The notes under the pieces are model-generated. The model searched no databases and had not been told where the DNA came from. It was given only the letters and a program-made list of their open reading frames with translations. The position numbers and the translations under genes are program-made. From positions 62,001-126,000 of the forward strand of contig NZ_LZZT01000015.1 of assembly GCF_014170305.1 (NCBI RefSeq): a stretch of 64,000 nucleotides of DNA. Reading direction: 5' to 3'. The number at the start of each line of letters is the position of its first letter. Position 1 is the stretch's first letter. The stretch comes from Achromobacter sp. UMC71 (GTDB taxonomy: Bacteria; Pseudomonadota; Gammaproteobacteria; Burkholderiales; Burkholderiaceae_B). Positions 18,447-27,066 of the stretch are shown one piece after another.

Positions 18447-21071
18447 CTACCAGTGATATGCCAGATTGAACGTACCCCCTAACCCGCGCCGGCCATGACT
18501 CCCGAGATCGCCAGCGACTTGAGCGGAGAGCTGCAACGCGGGCGTGGCCCAGCCCTGGGCTCCCAGCTTGAGTTCAAGGCTGTCGCGGGAAGGTGCAGCC
18601 TCGAATCGGTTCGGCCCCATGCGCACGGACGGAGCGTTGAAACTATGCAGCCAGTTCGCTTCGAAAAACGGGCGCAGCGCCTGCTTGCCCGCACCGAATC
18701 GCGGATAAACGCGCACGCCCGCGCGGCTGCTCCAGGTGTTGTCGCCGCCATTGCTCATGCGCGTGCCTTGCAGCGAGGCCTCTTGGGCATCATAGTGGCT
18801 ATATAGCATCCCGGCATGCGGTTCGATGACAACCGGCGCCAGTGCGGTCGATGCGCCAAAGGGAGCCATCGCATAACCCGCTTCGACCGACCCGCTCAAA
18901 ACGGACGATTGATAATGCGTGCTGCCCAGCTCACTGCTGACCTGGTTCGAATAGCGCCCGTACAGCAGCCAGGTGTCGGCATAGGCCCCCAGCCGGGTGG
19001 CATCGTTCTGATAGGCTGTGCCGTACACGCCAACCGAGTACCCCGAGACCTTGCCGCGAGCCTGCGTGCGCCGCGCCTCGCCGTCAGGAAGGGCCAGGCG
19101 AGAGGTCGAAGTACTGCGGGCTTCGCCATAGCCGGCCATCGGCCCCATATGCAGCGCACCATGGTCACCCAGAGGGGCTTGCCAGAGGTCGCCGCCAAAT
19201 TGCAGCACATAGCTCTCGCTCTCGAGCTTGACGTTCCCCTGGGCCATGCTCAGGCCGCTGTCGCGGCGACCCTGCACGCGCGTCCAGACATTGCGCCCCT
19301 TGGACGGCGTCGGCGTCTCGTCGGCGCCCGCATCAAAGGGCTGGGCCGCGTCGTCATAGGACGGCATGCGATCTTGCGCGGTGTGAACGAACAGCGACGT
19401 GCTCGATACCTGGTTCGAGAGATAGGCCCCGCTCTCGGGCGAGACGTTGCGCGGCGCGTCCGGACCTCCCGCGGCGGGCGGGGCGACACTTTGTTGTGAG
19501 CCCGCGGGAGCCTGTCCCGGGGTACCGCCCAACCCACCGGCCGGTGCAGGTGCCGGTGTGGGCGCGGCCCGTTCTGACGTCAGGTACCAATCCTGCGCCA
19601 CTCCGCCGCGGCCTCCTCTTGCCAGGCTGTACTCGTAGCCGTTGATCGCCAGCGTGCGGGAACTGGCGCGAAAGCCCGAGGAGCCTGCGTCCAGGCTGAA
19701 CGCGTCCGGCGCCGTGCTGCCGCCATTGATGGTCTGCACGACGCGAATGCCCTGCGCCGTCCGGCCGCCGCTGCCACCGGCGTTGACGATACGCAGCGTA
19801 CCGCGTCCACTGGCCGTGCCCGCATTGATGACCAACCGGTCCGTGGGGGAGGCGTCGTCTCCCAATCGTGTGTTCAAGACCAGCACGCCACGGCCCGTAT
19901 AGTTGTCGACGGTCAGCGTCTTGAACTCGCCGGTCGCTTTCGGCGGTGCGAACGCCACCGTGCCGCCGTTATCCAGCGTGGCCAGCGACGAATCGCCCCG
20001 GACGTTCCAGGTGCTGGCGCCGTCCACTTTCATCATTCTGACGCGGCCGCCACTGTGTTCGATGAGCGCGCCGGTCAACGAAGCGCCATCCTTGAGGGCG
20101 ATGTCCGCGTTGCCGCTTTCCATCCATACATCACCGACCAGGCGCGAGGAGGTGGCGTCCAGCGTGATCAAGCCGGTTGCGATATCGGGGGCCGCGCCAC
20201 CGCCAGCGGGCGCGCGCACGCCATTGGTGTTGCTGGTGGACAGCGAATACAACAACCGGCCTGCCTCGACCGCCCCGCCGGCGCGGCCAATGATGTCGAC
20301 GCCATTCAACGAAAACCGGTGATTTCCGCCCGCAGCAACCAGGGCCGCGCCATCCTGCGTTTCCACATGGGTGCCACGGTTCAAGGTGACGGTGTTGCTG
20401 CTGCTGGCCTGCGTGGCATAGCTACCGATGCCCCAAGCGTTCTTGCCAGAGGCGCTGATCCTCATGTTGGTAAGTTCGAGATCGCCACTATCGACCACCT
20501 CGGCGCCATGCGCCGCCTTGCCCGAGGTGCTGACGCTGCCATCCGAGGCCGATAGGCGCGCCCCCGATGTCTGGACGAACAGGCCACTGGCGGTATCGCC
20601 GCGCGTTATGACGCTGGTGCCGGCCAACGCTATCGTGGCGCCCGGCCGGTTCGCGACCACGCCGATGGCATCCGCGCCGAACGTTTCGATACGCGTGTCG
20701 CTTGCCTTGATCGTCGCCGAGGTCGCGTTGACCGGATCGGCTTGCAGGCCGACACCCTGGACACCGTGGGTCGTGATGGTGCTTTGCTGCAAGATGGCGG
20801 AGCCGCCGCGGACATGTACACCCCGGGTGCTGTTAAGCGTGTGGGAACCGGCCTGGATCGTGAGCTGGCGCGCGGTCACGGAGCTGGAATCGCCCGAGAC
20901 AATGATGGCGGCGCCCGGGCCGTCGTAGGTGATCGTGTCACCCGGGTTGAGCGCGCGATTGGATCCTGTCACGACGACGCCACCCAGCTCGGCGCCGTTG
21001 CCACGGGCGGGAATGACTGCAAGGGCCGCGCTGAGCAGCCCAAGCATGAACGGCGGTTGAAAGCGGAACAT
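18447..21071 (-). CDS. Pertactin-like classical autotransporter (type Va)
   Basis: 874 aa. Start at ATG 21071 (MFRFQPPF then a hydrophobic signal peptide to about residue 25). The passenger (~30-510) consists of short beta-helix rungs rich in G, T, S and V. A Pro/Ala/Gly linker near residues 500-560 (PAPTPAPAPAGG...) recalls the proline-rich region of pertactin. The beta-barrel starts near GRNVWTRVQGRR (residue ~595) and ends in the aromatic FNLAYHW required for Bam insertion. It belongs to the Bordetella pertactin/adhesin family by layout. The passenger probably stays at the surface as an adhesin. The gene is isolated on the minus strand next to the tRNA-Val region. Confidence 0.92.
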   Translation of the reverse strand: MFRFQPPFMLGLLSAALAVIPARGNGAELGGVVVTGSNRALNPGDTITYDGPGAAIIVSGDSSSVTARQLTIQAGSHTLNSTRGVHVRGGSAILQQSTITTHGVQGVGLQADPVNATSATIKASDTRIETFGADAIGVVANRPGATIALAGTSVITRGDTASGLFVQTSGARLSASDGSVSTSGKAAHGAEVVDSGDLELTNMRISASGKNAWGIGSYATQASSSNTVTLNRGTHVETQDGAALVAAGGNHRFSLNGVDIIGRAGGAVEAGRLLYSLSTSNTNGVRAPAGGGAAPDIATGLITLDATSSRLVGDVWMESGNADIALKDGASLTGALIEHSGGRVRMMKVDGASTWNVRGDSSLATLDNGGTVAFAPPKATGEFKTLTVDNYTGRGVLVLNTRLGDDASPTDRLVINAGTASGRGTLRIVNAGGSGGRTAQGIRVVQTINGGSTAPDAFSLDAGSSGFRASSRTLAINGYEYSLARGGRGGVAQDWYLTSERAAPTPAPAPAGGLGGTPGQAPAGSQQSVAPPAAGGPDAPRNVSPESGAYLSNQVSSTSLFVHTAQDRMPSYDDAAQPFDAGADETPTPSKGRNVWTRVQGRRDSGLSMAQGNVKLESESYVLQFGGDLWQAPLGDHGALHMGPMAGYGEARSTSTSRLALPDGEARRTQARGKVSGYSVGVYGTAYQNDATRLGAYADTWLLYGRYSNQVSSELGSTHYQSSVLSGSVEAGYAMAPFGASTALAPVVIEPHAGMLYSHYDAQEASLQGTRMSNGGDNTWSSRAGVRVYPRFGAGKQALRPFFEANWLHSFNAPSVRMGPNRFEAAPSRDSLELKLGAQGWATPALQLSAQVAGDLGSHGRRGLGGTFNLAYHW

Positions 21072-21540
21072 GATGAAGTCTCGGGTCTTGGGGTGGGTGG
21101 GCTCTCTCCTGTATCCATGTCTGGTCAACCTGGCGCTGTAGGGCGGCCGCATCCGCGTTGGTTTGTACGTTGCAGTGGTGACGATGATGCGCGGTAGTCC
21201 AGCCCCTAAACATCAGACAACTCTGAAAGCGCTTTAACTGTCTGACCCCAGTGCAGGGGACCGTTGGCCTCGATCAACCGGCGGCATGCCATGAGACGCC
21301 CCAGGGTTCGAGAGGCCCGACGGCCCCGAGACGGTGCCGCTCACATTGCGGAACTAGGACGATTCTGAAAGTCAGTGCGGCATCCGGTGATCCGCCAGCG
21401 CCCGGCCCCATGATCCGAACGCTCCGCCATCGCCAGGGCAGGCAGCCTGGCATTCAAGTCCGACGGGGGACTGGCCGCCATGCGCACGCAATATGCCTAC
21501 GCACTCGGTATCAGCGGCAGCGCCGTGAAGCTTGGCGTAG

Positions 21541-21711
21541 CGGACCCGGCTACGTGAGCGCCAGCTTGTGCGCAAGGAATGCAATATCGTGCGCCGGGTT
21601 TTATCGTGCGCTGGGTTTATAACCACGCCGAGTATCTCGGACGAACGCAGACGCCTGATGCAATGGTGGTCGGATTATGTCGATCGCTGCGCCGCAAAGG
21701 CAGAAAAATAA
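21541..21711 (+). pseudogene. Probable C-terminal remnant of a tyrosine-recombinase integrase
   Basis: The frame ending at the TAA at 21709-21711 reads ...SISDERRRLMQWWSDYVDRCAAKAEK, the style of C-terminal helix that closes many phage/ICE integrases (ERRxLMxxWxxYxxx). The frame has a stop at 21538-21540, so only the last ~56 codons are open, and the catalytic Arg/His/Tyr region is gone. It lies about 170 bases from the 3' end of a tRNA gene, where such integrases are usually found. Family assignment from such a short tail is tentative. Confidence 0.4.
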
Positions 21712-21804
21712 GGGCTGGGGCCTGCCTTTATTATTTTGGGCCCTACCCTCATTTCCCTCCTTAAATCTCTTGGCGCTACTTGGCGGCGCAAAAAGCAAAA
21801 AGCA

Positions 21805-21839
21805 AAAAGCCGCGAAAGTCTTGGACTGTCGCGGCTTTT
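21805..21839. terminator. Intrinsic terminator after tRNA-Val (bidirectional)
   Basis: AAAAGCCGCGA and TCGCGGCTTTT form an 11-bp stem around a 13-base loop. The A- and T-rich ends give a U-tract on either strand. It lies about 50 bases past the tRNA 3' end on the minus strand. Confidence 0.8.
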
Positions 21840-21885
21840 AAGGCGATGCTTGACTAGCTCTATCAAGCACCACTTTGCAGGAATT

Positions 21886-21962
21886 TGGTAGGCGGTATTG
21901 GAATCGAACCAACGACCTCCACGATGTCAACGTGGCGCTCTAACCAGCTGAGCTAACCGCCT
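21886..21962 (-). tRNA. tRNA-Val (anticodon GAC)
   Basis: 77 bases including an encoded CCA. The acceptor stem AGGCGGT/ACCGCCT pairs fully. The D arm GCTC...GAGC, the anticodon stem CCACG/CGTGG with loop TTGACAT, and the T arm GTTGG-TTCGATT-CCAAT are all present. Anticodon GAC reads GUC/GUU valine codons. It lies downstream of trpF on the same strand. Confidence 0.97.
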
Positions 21963-22176
21963 GCAAAGAAGAAGAATTATATAGTGCTTTTTTAAACTGT
22001 GCAAATCGTCTTTTCAGACTTTTTGCTGTTTTTGTTGCGTTCCAGAATCTTTGCTTTGGTTTTGCTTGGGCACTTCGCTTTCGCACTTCGCTTTTGCATT
22101 TACCTGCGCGTGATTCTTCATCTGCAACAGCCTGCCACAAGAACTACCAAGGGCACGCCAAGCACTGAAAAACTTC

Positions 22177-22839
22177 CTACTTTTTCGCGTCTGCGGCATG
22201 CACCGCAGCAACGAAGAACGAGATTCTATCAGAACTTTTTATTCCTTGCTCGACCTCGACGCCGCTGCTCACATCGACGGCCCACGGACGCACGGATTGC
22301 ACCGCGGCGGCGACATTGTCGGGGTTCAGGCCGCCCGACAGGATCAACGGGCGCGACACGGGATCGCCCTTCACGTCGGCGAGCAAGGCGTGGTCGAATC
22401 CATGGCCGCTGCCGCCGTAGCCTGCGCTGTAGCTGTCGAACAGCCAGCCGGCAGCCTCGCCGTAGGCGCGGCAATACGACGCCAGGTCTTCAGCGGTATC
22501 CAGCCCGGGCGCGCCCGCGCGGAAAGCGCGCAGGTAGCGGTGGTGATAGCGCGCGCAGTCTTGCGGCGTTTCATCGCCGTGGAACTGCAGCAGCTCCGGA
22601 CCGACCTGGTCCAGCACGGCCTGCACGTCCGCCGGATCAGGGTTCACGAACAAGGCCACCACGTCGACAAACGCCGGCACGGCGCGGCGCAGTTGCGCCG
22701 CGCGGGTGGGCGTCAGGCAACGCTTGCTCTTGGGATAGAAGACAAAGCCGATGGCATCGACGCCGGCCGAGACGGCGGCGTCGATGTCTTCTTCGCGGGT
22801 CAGACCGCAGATCTTGATGCGTGTGCGCATGGAATTCAT
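22177..22839 (-). CDS. trpF: Phosphoribosylanthranilate isomerase
   Basis: TrpF converts phosphoribosyl-anthranilate to CdRP in tryptophan synthesis. 220 aa TIM barrel. The catalytic base cysteine is in KICGLT near residue 11, the QFHGDE strand is in the middle, and the acid is in LFDSYSAGYGGSG. The phosphate-binding LSGGLNPDNV and the C-terminal VDVSSGVE complete the family pattern. Start at ATG 22839 or ATG 22830; neither has a good ribosome site. It is followed by tRNA-Val rather than by trpB and trpA. Confidence 0.95.
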   Translation of the reverse strand: MNSMRTRIKICGLTREEDIDAAVSAGVDAIGFVFYPKSKRCLTPTRAAQLRRAVPAFVDVVALFVNPDPADVQAVLDQVGPELLQFHGDETPQDCARYHHRYLRAFRAGAPGLDTAEDLASYCRAYGEAAGWLFDSYSAGYGGSGHGFDHALLADVKGDPVSRPLILSGGLNPDNVAAAVQSVRPWAVDVSSGVEVEQGIKSSDRISFFVAAVHAADAKK

Positions 22840-22949
22840 CGCTTGCGTCGCCCAGTGCGACGGATGCAGCCAGTATATATAAACGTCGTGGCCGGACCGT
22901 CTGTCTGGCCGCGCTGTCGTACCGCAGGCAGCCTGGCGCCTGGCCGGTT

Positions 22950-24047
22950 TCAGCCGCCCGGCTGCCCCGCCGTGGCCATGAAGTTGTCGAAGCTGCCTTC
23001 GGCCACGCGGAACCAGGGAATTTCCTTGTCGCGAAACGCAGTCATGCTCTCGTACAGTTTCTTGAACATGGGATCTTTGGCGCTCATTTCCTGGTAGAGC
23101 TTGAGCGTGGCCTCGTAGGCAGCCTGCAGCATCGGCTTGGGGAAGGCCTTGAGCTGCGCCCCCCGCTGCACCAGCCGGCGCAGTGCGTCAGGGTTGCCGG
23201 CGTCATATTTGGCGATCATATTGGCGGTGGCCATTCTGCTGGCCAGCCCCAGCGCCGCCTGATACGGCTTGGGCAATTCGTCGTGGGCGTCCTGGTTGAC
23301 GTACAGGGACAGTTGCAGCGTACCGGCCCACCAGCCCGGAAAGTAGTAATTCCTGGCGACCTTGTAGAGCGCGAGATTCTCGTCGTCATGCGGACCGATC
23401 CAGGCCACGGCATCCACCCCGCCCTGCTCCAGCGCGGCATAGGTGTCGGCGACCGGCAGGTCGACGGGCTCCGCGCCCATGCGGGCCAGCACCTGGCGCG
23501 CAAAGCCGCCCGCCTTGACCTTCAGGCCGCGCAGGTCGTCCACGGTCTTGACCTCGCCCCGGAACCAGCCGCCCATCTGCGCGCCGGTCAATCCACAGGG
23601 GAAGTTCAGGATGTTGTACTTGTCGAACAGCACGCGCGTCAGCGCCAGCCCTTCGCCTTGCAGCATCCAGGCGTTCATCTGCCGGGTATTCAGGCCGAAC
23701 GGCACGCCGGCATCAAAGCACAACGCCGGATCCGTGTCGAAGAACCGGGTGGACGCGGTGTGACCGCATTCGACGATGCGGTGCTGCACGGCATCGAGCA
23801 CTTGGCCGGCATCCACCAGGTCGCCGGCGGAGAAGATCTCGATGCGGAATTTGCCGTCCGTGACGTCGCTGACGTAGCGGGCCACGTCTTCGGCGCCAGC
23901 GAACAGGGTCGGCGACTCGTTGGGAAAGCTGGAGGCGAGTTTCCAGGACACCGCCGGCGCGTCCTGCGCATAGACCGGAGCGGCGATGACGGCACCGCCC
24001 GCAGCGGCCCCCAGGGCGGTTCGCTTCAAAAACGCACGGCGTTGCAT
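22950..24047 (-). CDS. TRAP transporter substrate-binding protein, TakP-like (2-oxo acid type)
   Basis: 365 aa. The Tat-type signal (QRRAFLKRTALGAAAGGAV...) is cut near PVYAQ. The body closely follows TakP of Rhodobacter: VTWRLASSFP-like start (here VSWKLASSFPNESPT), VECGHTAS, TGAQMGGWFRGEV, LKVKAGGFARQVL, WIGPHDDENLALYKVA and YYFPGWWAG. TakP binds 2-oxo acids with a Na+ ion. No matching DctQ/DctM genes lie nearby, so the receptor is an orphan here. It sits between truA (37 bases) and trpF. Confidence 0.92.
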   Translation of the reverse strand: MQRRAFLKRTALGAAAGGAVIAAPVYAQDAPAVSWKLASSFPNESPTLFAGAEDVARYVSDVTDGKFRIEIFSAGDLVDAGQVLDAVQHRIVECGHTASTRFFDTDPALCFDAGVPFGLNTRQMNAWMLQGEGLALTRVLFDKYNILNFPCGLTGAQMGGWFRGEVKTVDDLRGLKVKAGGFARQVLARMGAEPVDLPVADTYAALEQGGVDAVAWIGPHDDENLALYKVARNYYFPGWWAGTLQLSLYVNQDAHDELPKPYQAALGLASRMATANMIAKYDAGNPDALRRLVQRGAQLKAFPKPMLQAAYEATLKLYQEMSAKDPMFKKLYESMTAFRDKEIPWFRVAEGSFDNFMATAGQPGG

Positions 24048-24083
24048 GAGACAGGCCTCCAGTAGGCGCCGCCGGGCGCCGGG

Positions 24084-24917
24084 CTAGGGCGGGTTTCCCG
24101 GCGCTTGCGGGTAGTGTTGCGTGAAGGGCGCCAGCAGTTGCGCCCCGCCATCCAGCTCGTCCAGCCCGAACTCGTCGGGATACTCGATTGCCGACAGGTA
24201 CAGGCCGTCGGGCGAAAACGTGGGCGCGCCCAGTTTGCGGTCGCGCCAGGACAGCAGTTGCGCCATCCAGTCGACGGATTCGCGGCCCTGCCCGATCTGC
24301 AGCAGCGCGCCCATGATGTTGCGCACCATATGATGCAGGAAAGCGTTGGCCCGAAGCGTAAACACTAGAAACGGACCGCGCTCTTCGATGTCCAGCCGGT
24401 GCATGACGCGCACCGGATGCTTGGCCTGGCACTGCGAGGACCGGAAGCTGGAAAAATCATGTTCGCCCAGTAAGGCGCCCGCGGCCGCGCGCATGGCGTC
24501 AACGTCCAGCGGCTGGTAGCACCAGCCGGCGCGGCCAGCCCACAGGGCGGGACGCACCCTGCCCCGCCACAACAAATACACGTAGGTGCGCGCCCGGGCG
24601 GAAAAGCGGGCATGGAAATCATCCGGTACTGCCTTGGACCATTGCACGGAAATGCTGGGTGGCAGGAATGCGTTCACGCCCCGCACCCAGGATTCCATGC
24701 GCCGGTCCAGCGCGGTGTCCAGGTGGATCACTTGCATCGCGCCATGCACGCCAGTGTCGGTGCGACCGGCGCAGATGGTGGCCACCGGATCCTTCACGTC
24801 GCAGAACCGCGCCAGGGCGGCTTCCAATGTGTCCTGCACCGTCTGCCGGTGCGGCTGGGTCTGCCAACCCTGCCAGGCGGAGCCGTCGTACGCCAGCCCC
24901 ATTGCAACTCTAGACAT
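24084..24917 (-). CDS. truA: tRNA pseudouridine(38-40) synthase
   Basis: TruA converts U38-U40 of the anticodon arm to pseudouridine. 277 aa, normal length. The catalytic aspartate lies in [11 protein letters not shown] near residue 53. Other family elements are [11 protein letters not shown] at the start, [14 protein letters not shown], and [11 protein letters not shown] near residue 195. The ATG begins three bases after the fimV stop, so the two are co-translated. Confidence 0.97.
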   Translation of the reverse strand: MSRVAMGLAYDGSAWQGWQTQPHRQTVQDTLEAALARFCDVKDPVATICAGRTDTGVHGAMQVIHLDTALDRRMESWVRGVNAFLPPSISVQWSKAVPDDFHARFSARARTYVYLLWRGRVRPALWAGRAGWCYQPLDVDAMRAAAGALLGEHDFSSFRSSQCQAKHPVRVMHRLDIEERGPFLVFTLRANAFLHHMVRNIMGALLQIGQGRESVDWMAQLLSWRDRKLGAPTFSPDGLYLSAIEYPDEFGLDELDGGAQLLAPFTQHYPQAPGNPP

Positions 24918-24920
24918 CTG

Positions 24921-26810
24921 TCAAACCCGTGGACCGCTGACTCGGCGCGGTTCGTCCGTGGGCGGTTCGTCCAGGTCGAGATTGATCGTGTCGAGCTTGC
25001 GGTTCAGCGCTGCCGTGTCCAGCGCCGGCTCGTTGTAGGCATAGGTTTCCTCGTCGTCGTCGCCGCGGCGCGCGCCCGCGCGGCGCAGCACCCAGGCGAT
25101 GGCGAAGGCGATCAGCGCCAGCACGGCGGTGACAATAACCAGTAGATTGTCGGCCAGCCAGGCCGGCATGGAAGAAGTCAAATCCTTGTCCTTGTTGTTG
25201 CTCGCCGCCGCCTCCGCGGCAGCCTTGTCTTGTGCGGCGGCGGCCGTTGGTGCCGTTGCGCCGGGCGTACCGGCTGCGCCAGGACTGCCTTGCGCGCCCG
25301 ACGCGCCGGCAACGCCAGGCGTTCCGGCGGCGCCAGCCGCGCCTGTGGCGCCCGTTGCGCCAGCCGCGCCCTGGGTACCCGGTGTTCCTGCCGATCCGGC
25401 TGCGCCAGCCGCGCCGGTCGAGCCTGCGGCGCCCTGTGTTCCTGATGCCCCTGCCGTGCCTGCGGCGCCCGCTGCGCCCGGGGTACCCGCGGCGCCCGTT
25501 GCACCGGCGGCTCCCGTTGCGCCTGCGGCGCCCGGCGTACCGGATGTCCCGCTGGCGCCTGTAGCGCCTGCGGCGCCGGCGGCGCCCGGTGTGCCCGATG
25601 CCCCGTTTGCACCTGGGCCGCCTGCGGCGCCAGGCGTGCCCGAAGCGCCAGCCGCAGCCGGCGTACCGGGCGCCCCTGCCCCGCCTGTAGCACCCGCGGC
25701 GCCTGCTGCACCCGCCGCGCCCGGCTTACCCGATTCGCCCGCAGCGCCATCGGCCCCGGGTGCACCCGTTCCCGATGCGCCCTGCCCGGCCACGGCCTTG
25801 TTCAATTCGTCGACGTTGCTTTGCAACTGGTTGACGCGCCCCTCGGCATCGGCAATGGCGCGTTGGTTGGACGTACGCTGATCCGCCTGCGCTTCGGCCT
25901 GCGCCGCGGCGCCACCCTGGCCCGACGACAGGCGCACGCGGTCTTGCGGCGGCGTCGCCGTTGCCACGCCGGTATCGCCGGGGCGGGCCACCGTGCCGGA
26001 CGCCGCATCCTGTCCCTTGACCACGGAGGGATTCGCGGCGGCCGCCGCACCGAGCCGGGCGCGGTAGCGCGCGAAGGCCTCGGCGTGTTCGTTGAAGATG
26101 CGCCGCGCTTCGGCCGGATCCACGGCCCGCACGGTGGCGGCGTCGGGAATCGTCAGCTTTTGCCCGGCGCGCACCAGGTTCATGTTGTTCTGGATGAAGG
26201 CTTCGGGATTGGCGCGCCACAGCGCCACCAGCATCTGATAGACCGACGCATTGGGCACCGCATTGCGCTGCGCAATGGCGAACAGGTTATCGCCCGATTT
26301 CACATTGACCGAACCCGCAGAACCGGTCGCGCGGCCAGGCGTTCCCACCGCCGCCGGCGTAACGTCGGCGCCCGCACCTCGCAAGGGCACAAGGATGCTG
26401 ACCTGCACCTGCCGCTGGCCGGAACTGGAGCTGATATCCAGCAGCAGATCCACCGCGCCGCCCGCCGGCGCCTGCGCCGACCGCACCCGCAGGTTCTTGC
26501 GGGTCGGATCCAGGCCATCTTCAACCCGCACCACCAGGCCGGCCAGCGGCGCGGGCGGCTTCAAGCCCGCGCGCTGCCACGAAGCTTCGTCGGCAATCGA
26601 CACCTTCAGCGAGGCAATTTCGTCAGGGGTAAGTTCCTGCAGCCCGACCAGCGCTTGAAGCGGCGCGCCCGGCGCCGACACGACCCGTGAATGCCCTACC
26701 CGCATCGCCAACGCCGGGCTGCAAAAGCTCGCGCCTAGCGCCAAGGCGATCGCCCACTGGAGGGCCTTCAAACGGCGGGCATGCTTCACTTGGCGCGAAC
26801 GCTGGGTCAT
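24921..26810 (-). CDS. fimV: FimV/LysM protein with a collagen-like Gly-X-Y domain
   Basis: 629 aa. FimV proteins anchor in the inner membrane, bind peptidoglycan and help place polar structures such as type IV pili. Layout: signal segment ~16-36; FimV N-terminal domain ~36-145; LysM ~168-222 (VKSGDNLFAIA ... LVRAGQKLTIP); short coiled coil ~300-340; collagen-like Gly-X-Y repeat 349-519 (57 triplets, one broken at 385-387); membrane helix ~555-576 followed by RR; acidic cytoplasmic tail 582-629 (DDDEETYAYNEPALDTAALNRKLDTIN...). The cytoplasmic part is very short compared with Pseudomonas FimV and lacks its TPR domain. The collagen block is unusual. It is followed by truA. Confidence 0.9.
   Translation of the reverse strand: MTQRSRQVKHARRLKALQWAIALALGASFCSPALAMRVGHSRVVSAPGAPLQALVGLQELTPDEIASLKVSIADEASWQRAGLKPPAPLAGLVVRVEDGLDPTRKNLRVRSAQAPAGGAVDLLLDISSSSGQRQVQVSILVPLRGAGADVTPAAVGTPGRATGSAGSVNVKSGDNLFAIAQRNAVPNASVYQMLVALWRANPEAFIQNNMNLVRAGQKLTIPDAATVRAVDPAEARRIFNEHAEAFARYRARLGAAAAANPSVVKGQDAASGTVARPGDTGVATATPPQDRVRLSSGQGGAAAQAEAQADQRTSNQRAIADAEGRVNQLQSNVDELNKAVAGQGASGTGAPGADGAAGESGKPGAAGAAGAAGATGGAGAPGTPAAAGASGTPGAAGGPGANGASGTPGAAGAAGATGASGTSGTPGAAGATGAAGATGAAGTPGAAGAAGTAGASGTQGAAGSTGAAGAAGSAGTPGTQGAAGATGATGAAGAAGTPGVAGASGAQGSPGAAGTPGATAPTAAAAQDKAAAEAAASNNKDKDLTSSMPAWLADNLLVIVTAVLALIAFAIAWVLRRAGARRGDDDEETYAYNEPALDTAALNRKLDTINLDLDEPPTDEPRRVSGPRV
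25254..25766 (-). repeat. Collagen-like Gly-X-Y coding repeat within fimV
   Basis: Encodes 57 consecutive Gly-X-Y triplets (GAA, GAT, GTP, GAS, GTQ and similar) with a single Ala-Ala-Ala interruption. Wobble bases vary, so the DNA is not a perfect microsatellite. Proline sits mainly in the Y position, as GTP, GAP and GSP. Confidence 0.9.
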
Positions 26811-26995
26811 AAGCTGGAATTCCGTTCTTGTAGTCGAAGAATTACGGGCGACGGCCTGTTCATGACCATCAGGTGAGAACAGGCCTCAATTCACCCGAAA
26901 AGTGTAATAGATCAAGCGCGTTTCACAAACCTGAAAGGCGCATCGGCGTTGGCTGGCGGGCACATTGCCCGCTATTGCAGCCACCGCGCAAACAA

Positions 26996-27019
26996 CAAAG
27001 GCACCCGAAGGTGCCTTTG
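26996..27019. terminator. Intrinsic terminator of asd
   Basis: CAAAGGCACC-CGAA-GGTGCCTTTG: a 10-bp stem with a 4-base loop, 48 bases after the asd stop on the minus strand and followed by TTGTTTG. The symmetrical ends allow function in both directions. Confidence 0.8.
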
Positions 27020-27066
27020 TGGGGACGATCCGGAAGAACCGGGCGGCCTGCGCCGCCCGCCTGGCG

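Larger units (their letters stand above)
21072..21885. other. Gene-poor stretch with decayed mobile-element sequence
   Basis: About 800 bases with no intact gene. It holds the upstream region of the autotransporter (21072-21240), a patchwork of short open frames without ribosome sites (21240-21560), the probable integrase tail described separately, and a terminator hairpin next to tRNA-Val. The lack of long frames in such GC-rich DNA is itself a sign of non-coding or decayed sequence. Confidence 0.6.

Noticed and set aside
25099..25881. Pro/Ala/Val-rich open frame on the strand opposite fimV
   Set aside because: It is the complement of the Gly-X-Y codons (Gly/Ala codons read backwards as Pro/Ala/Val). 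No independent start signal or domain.
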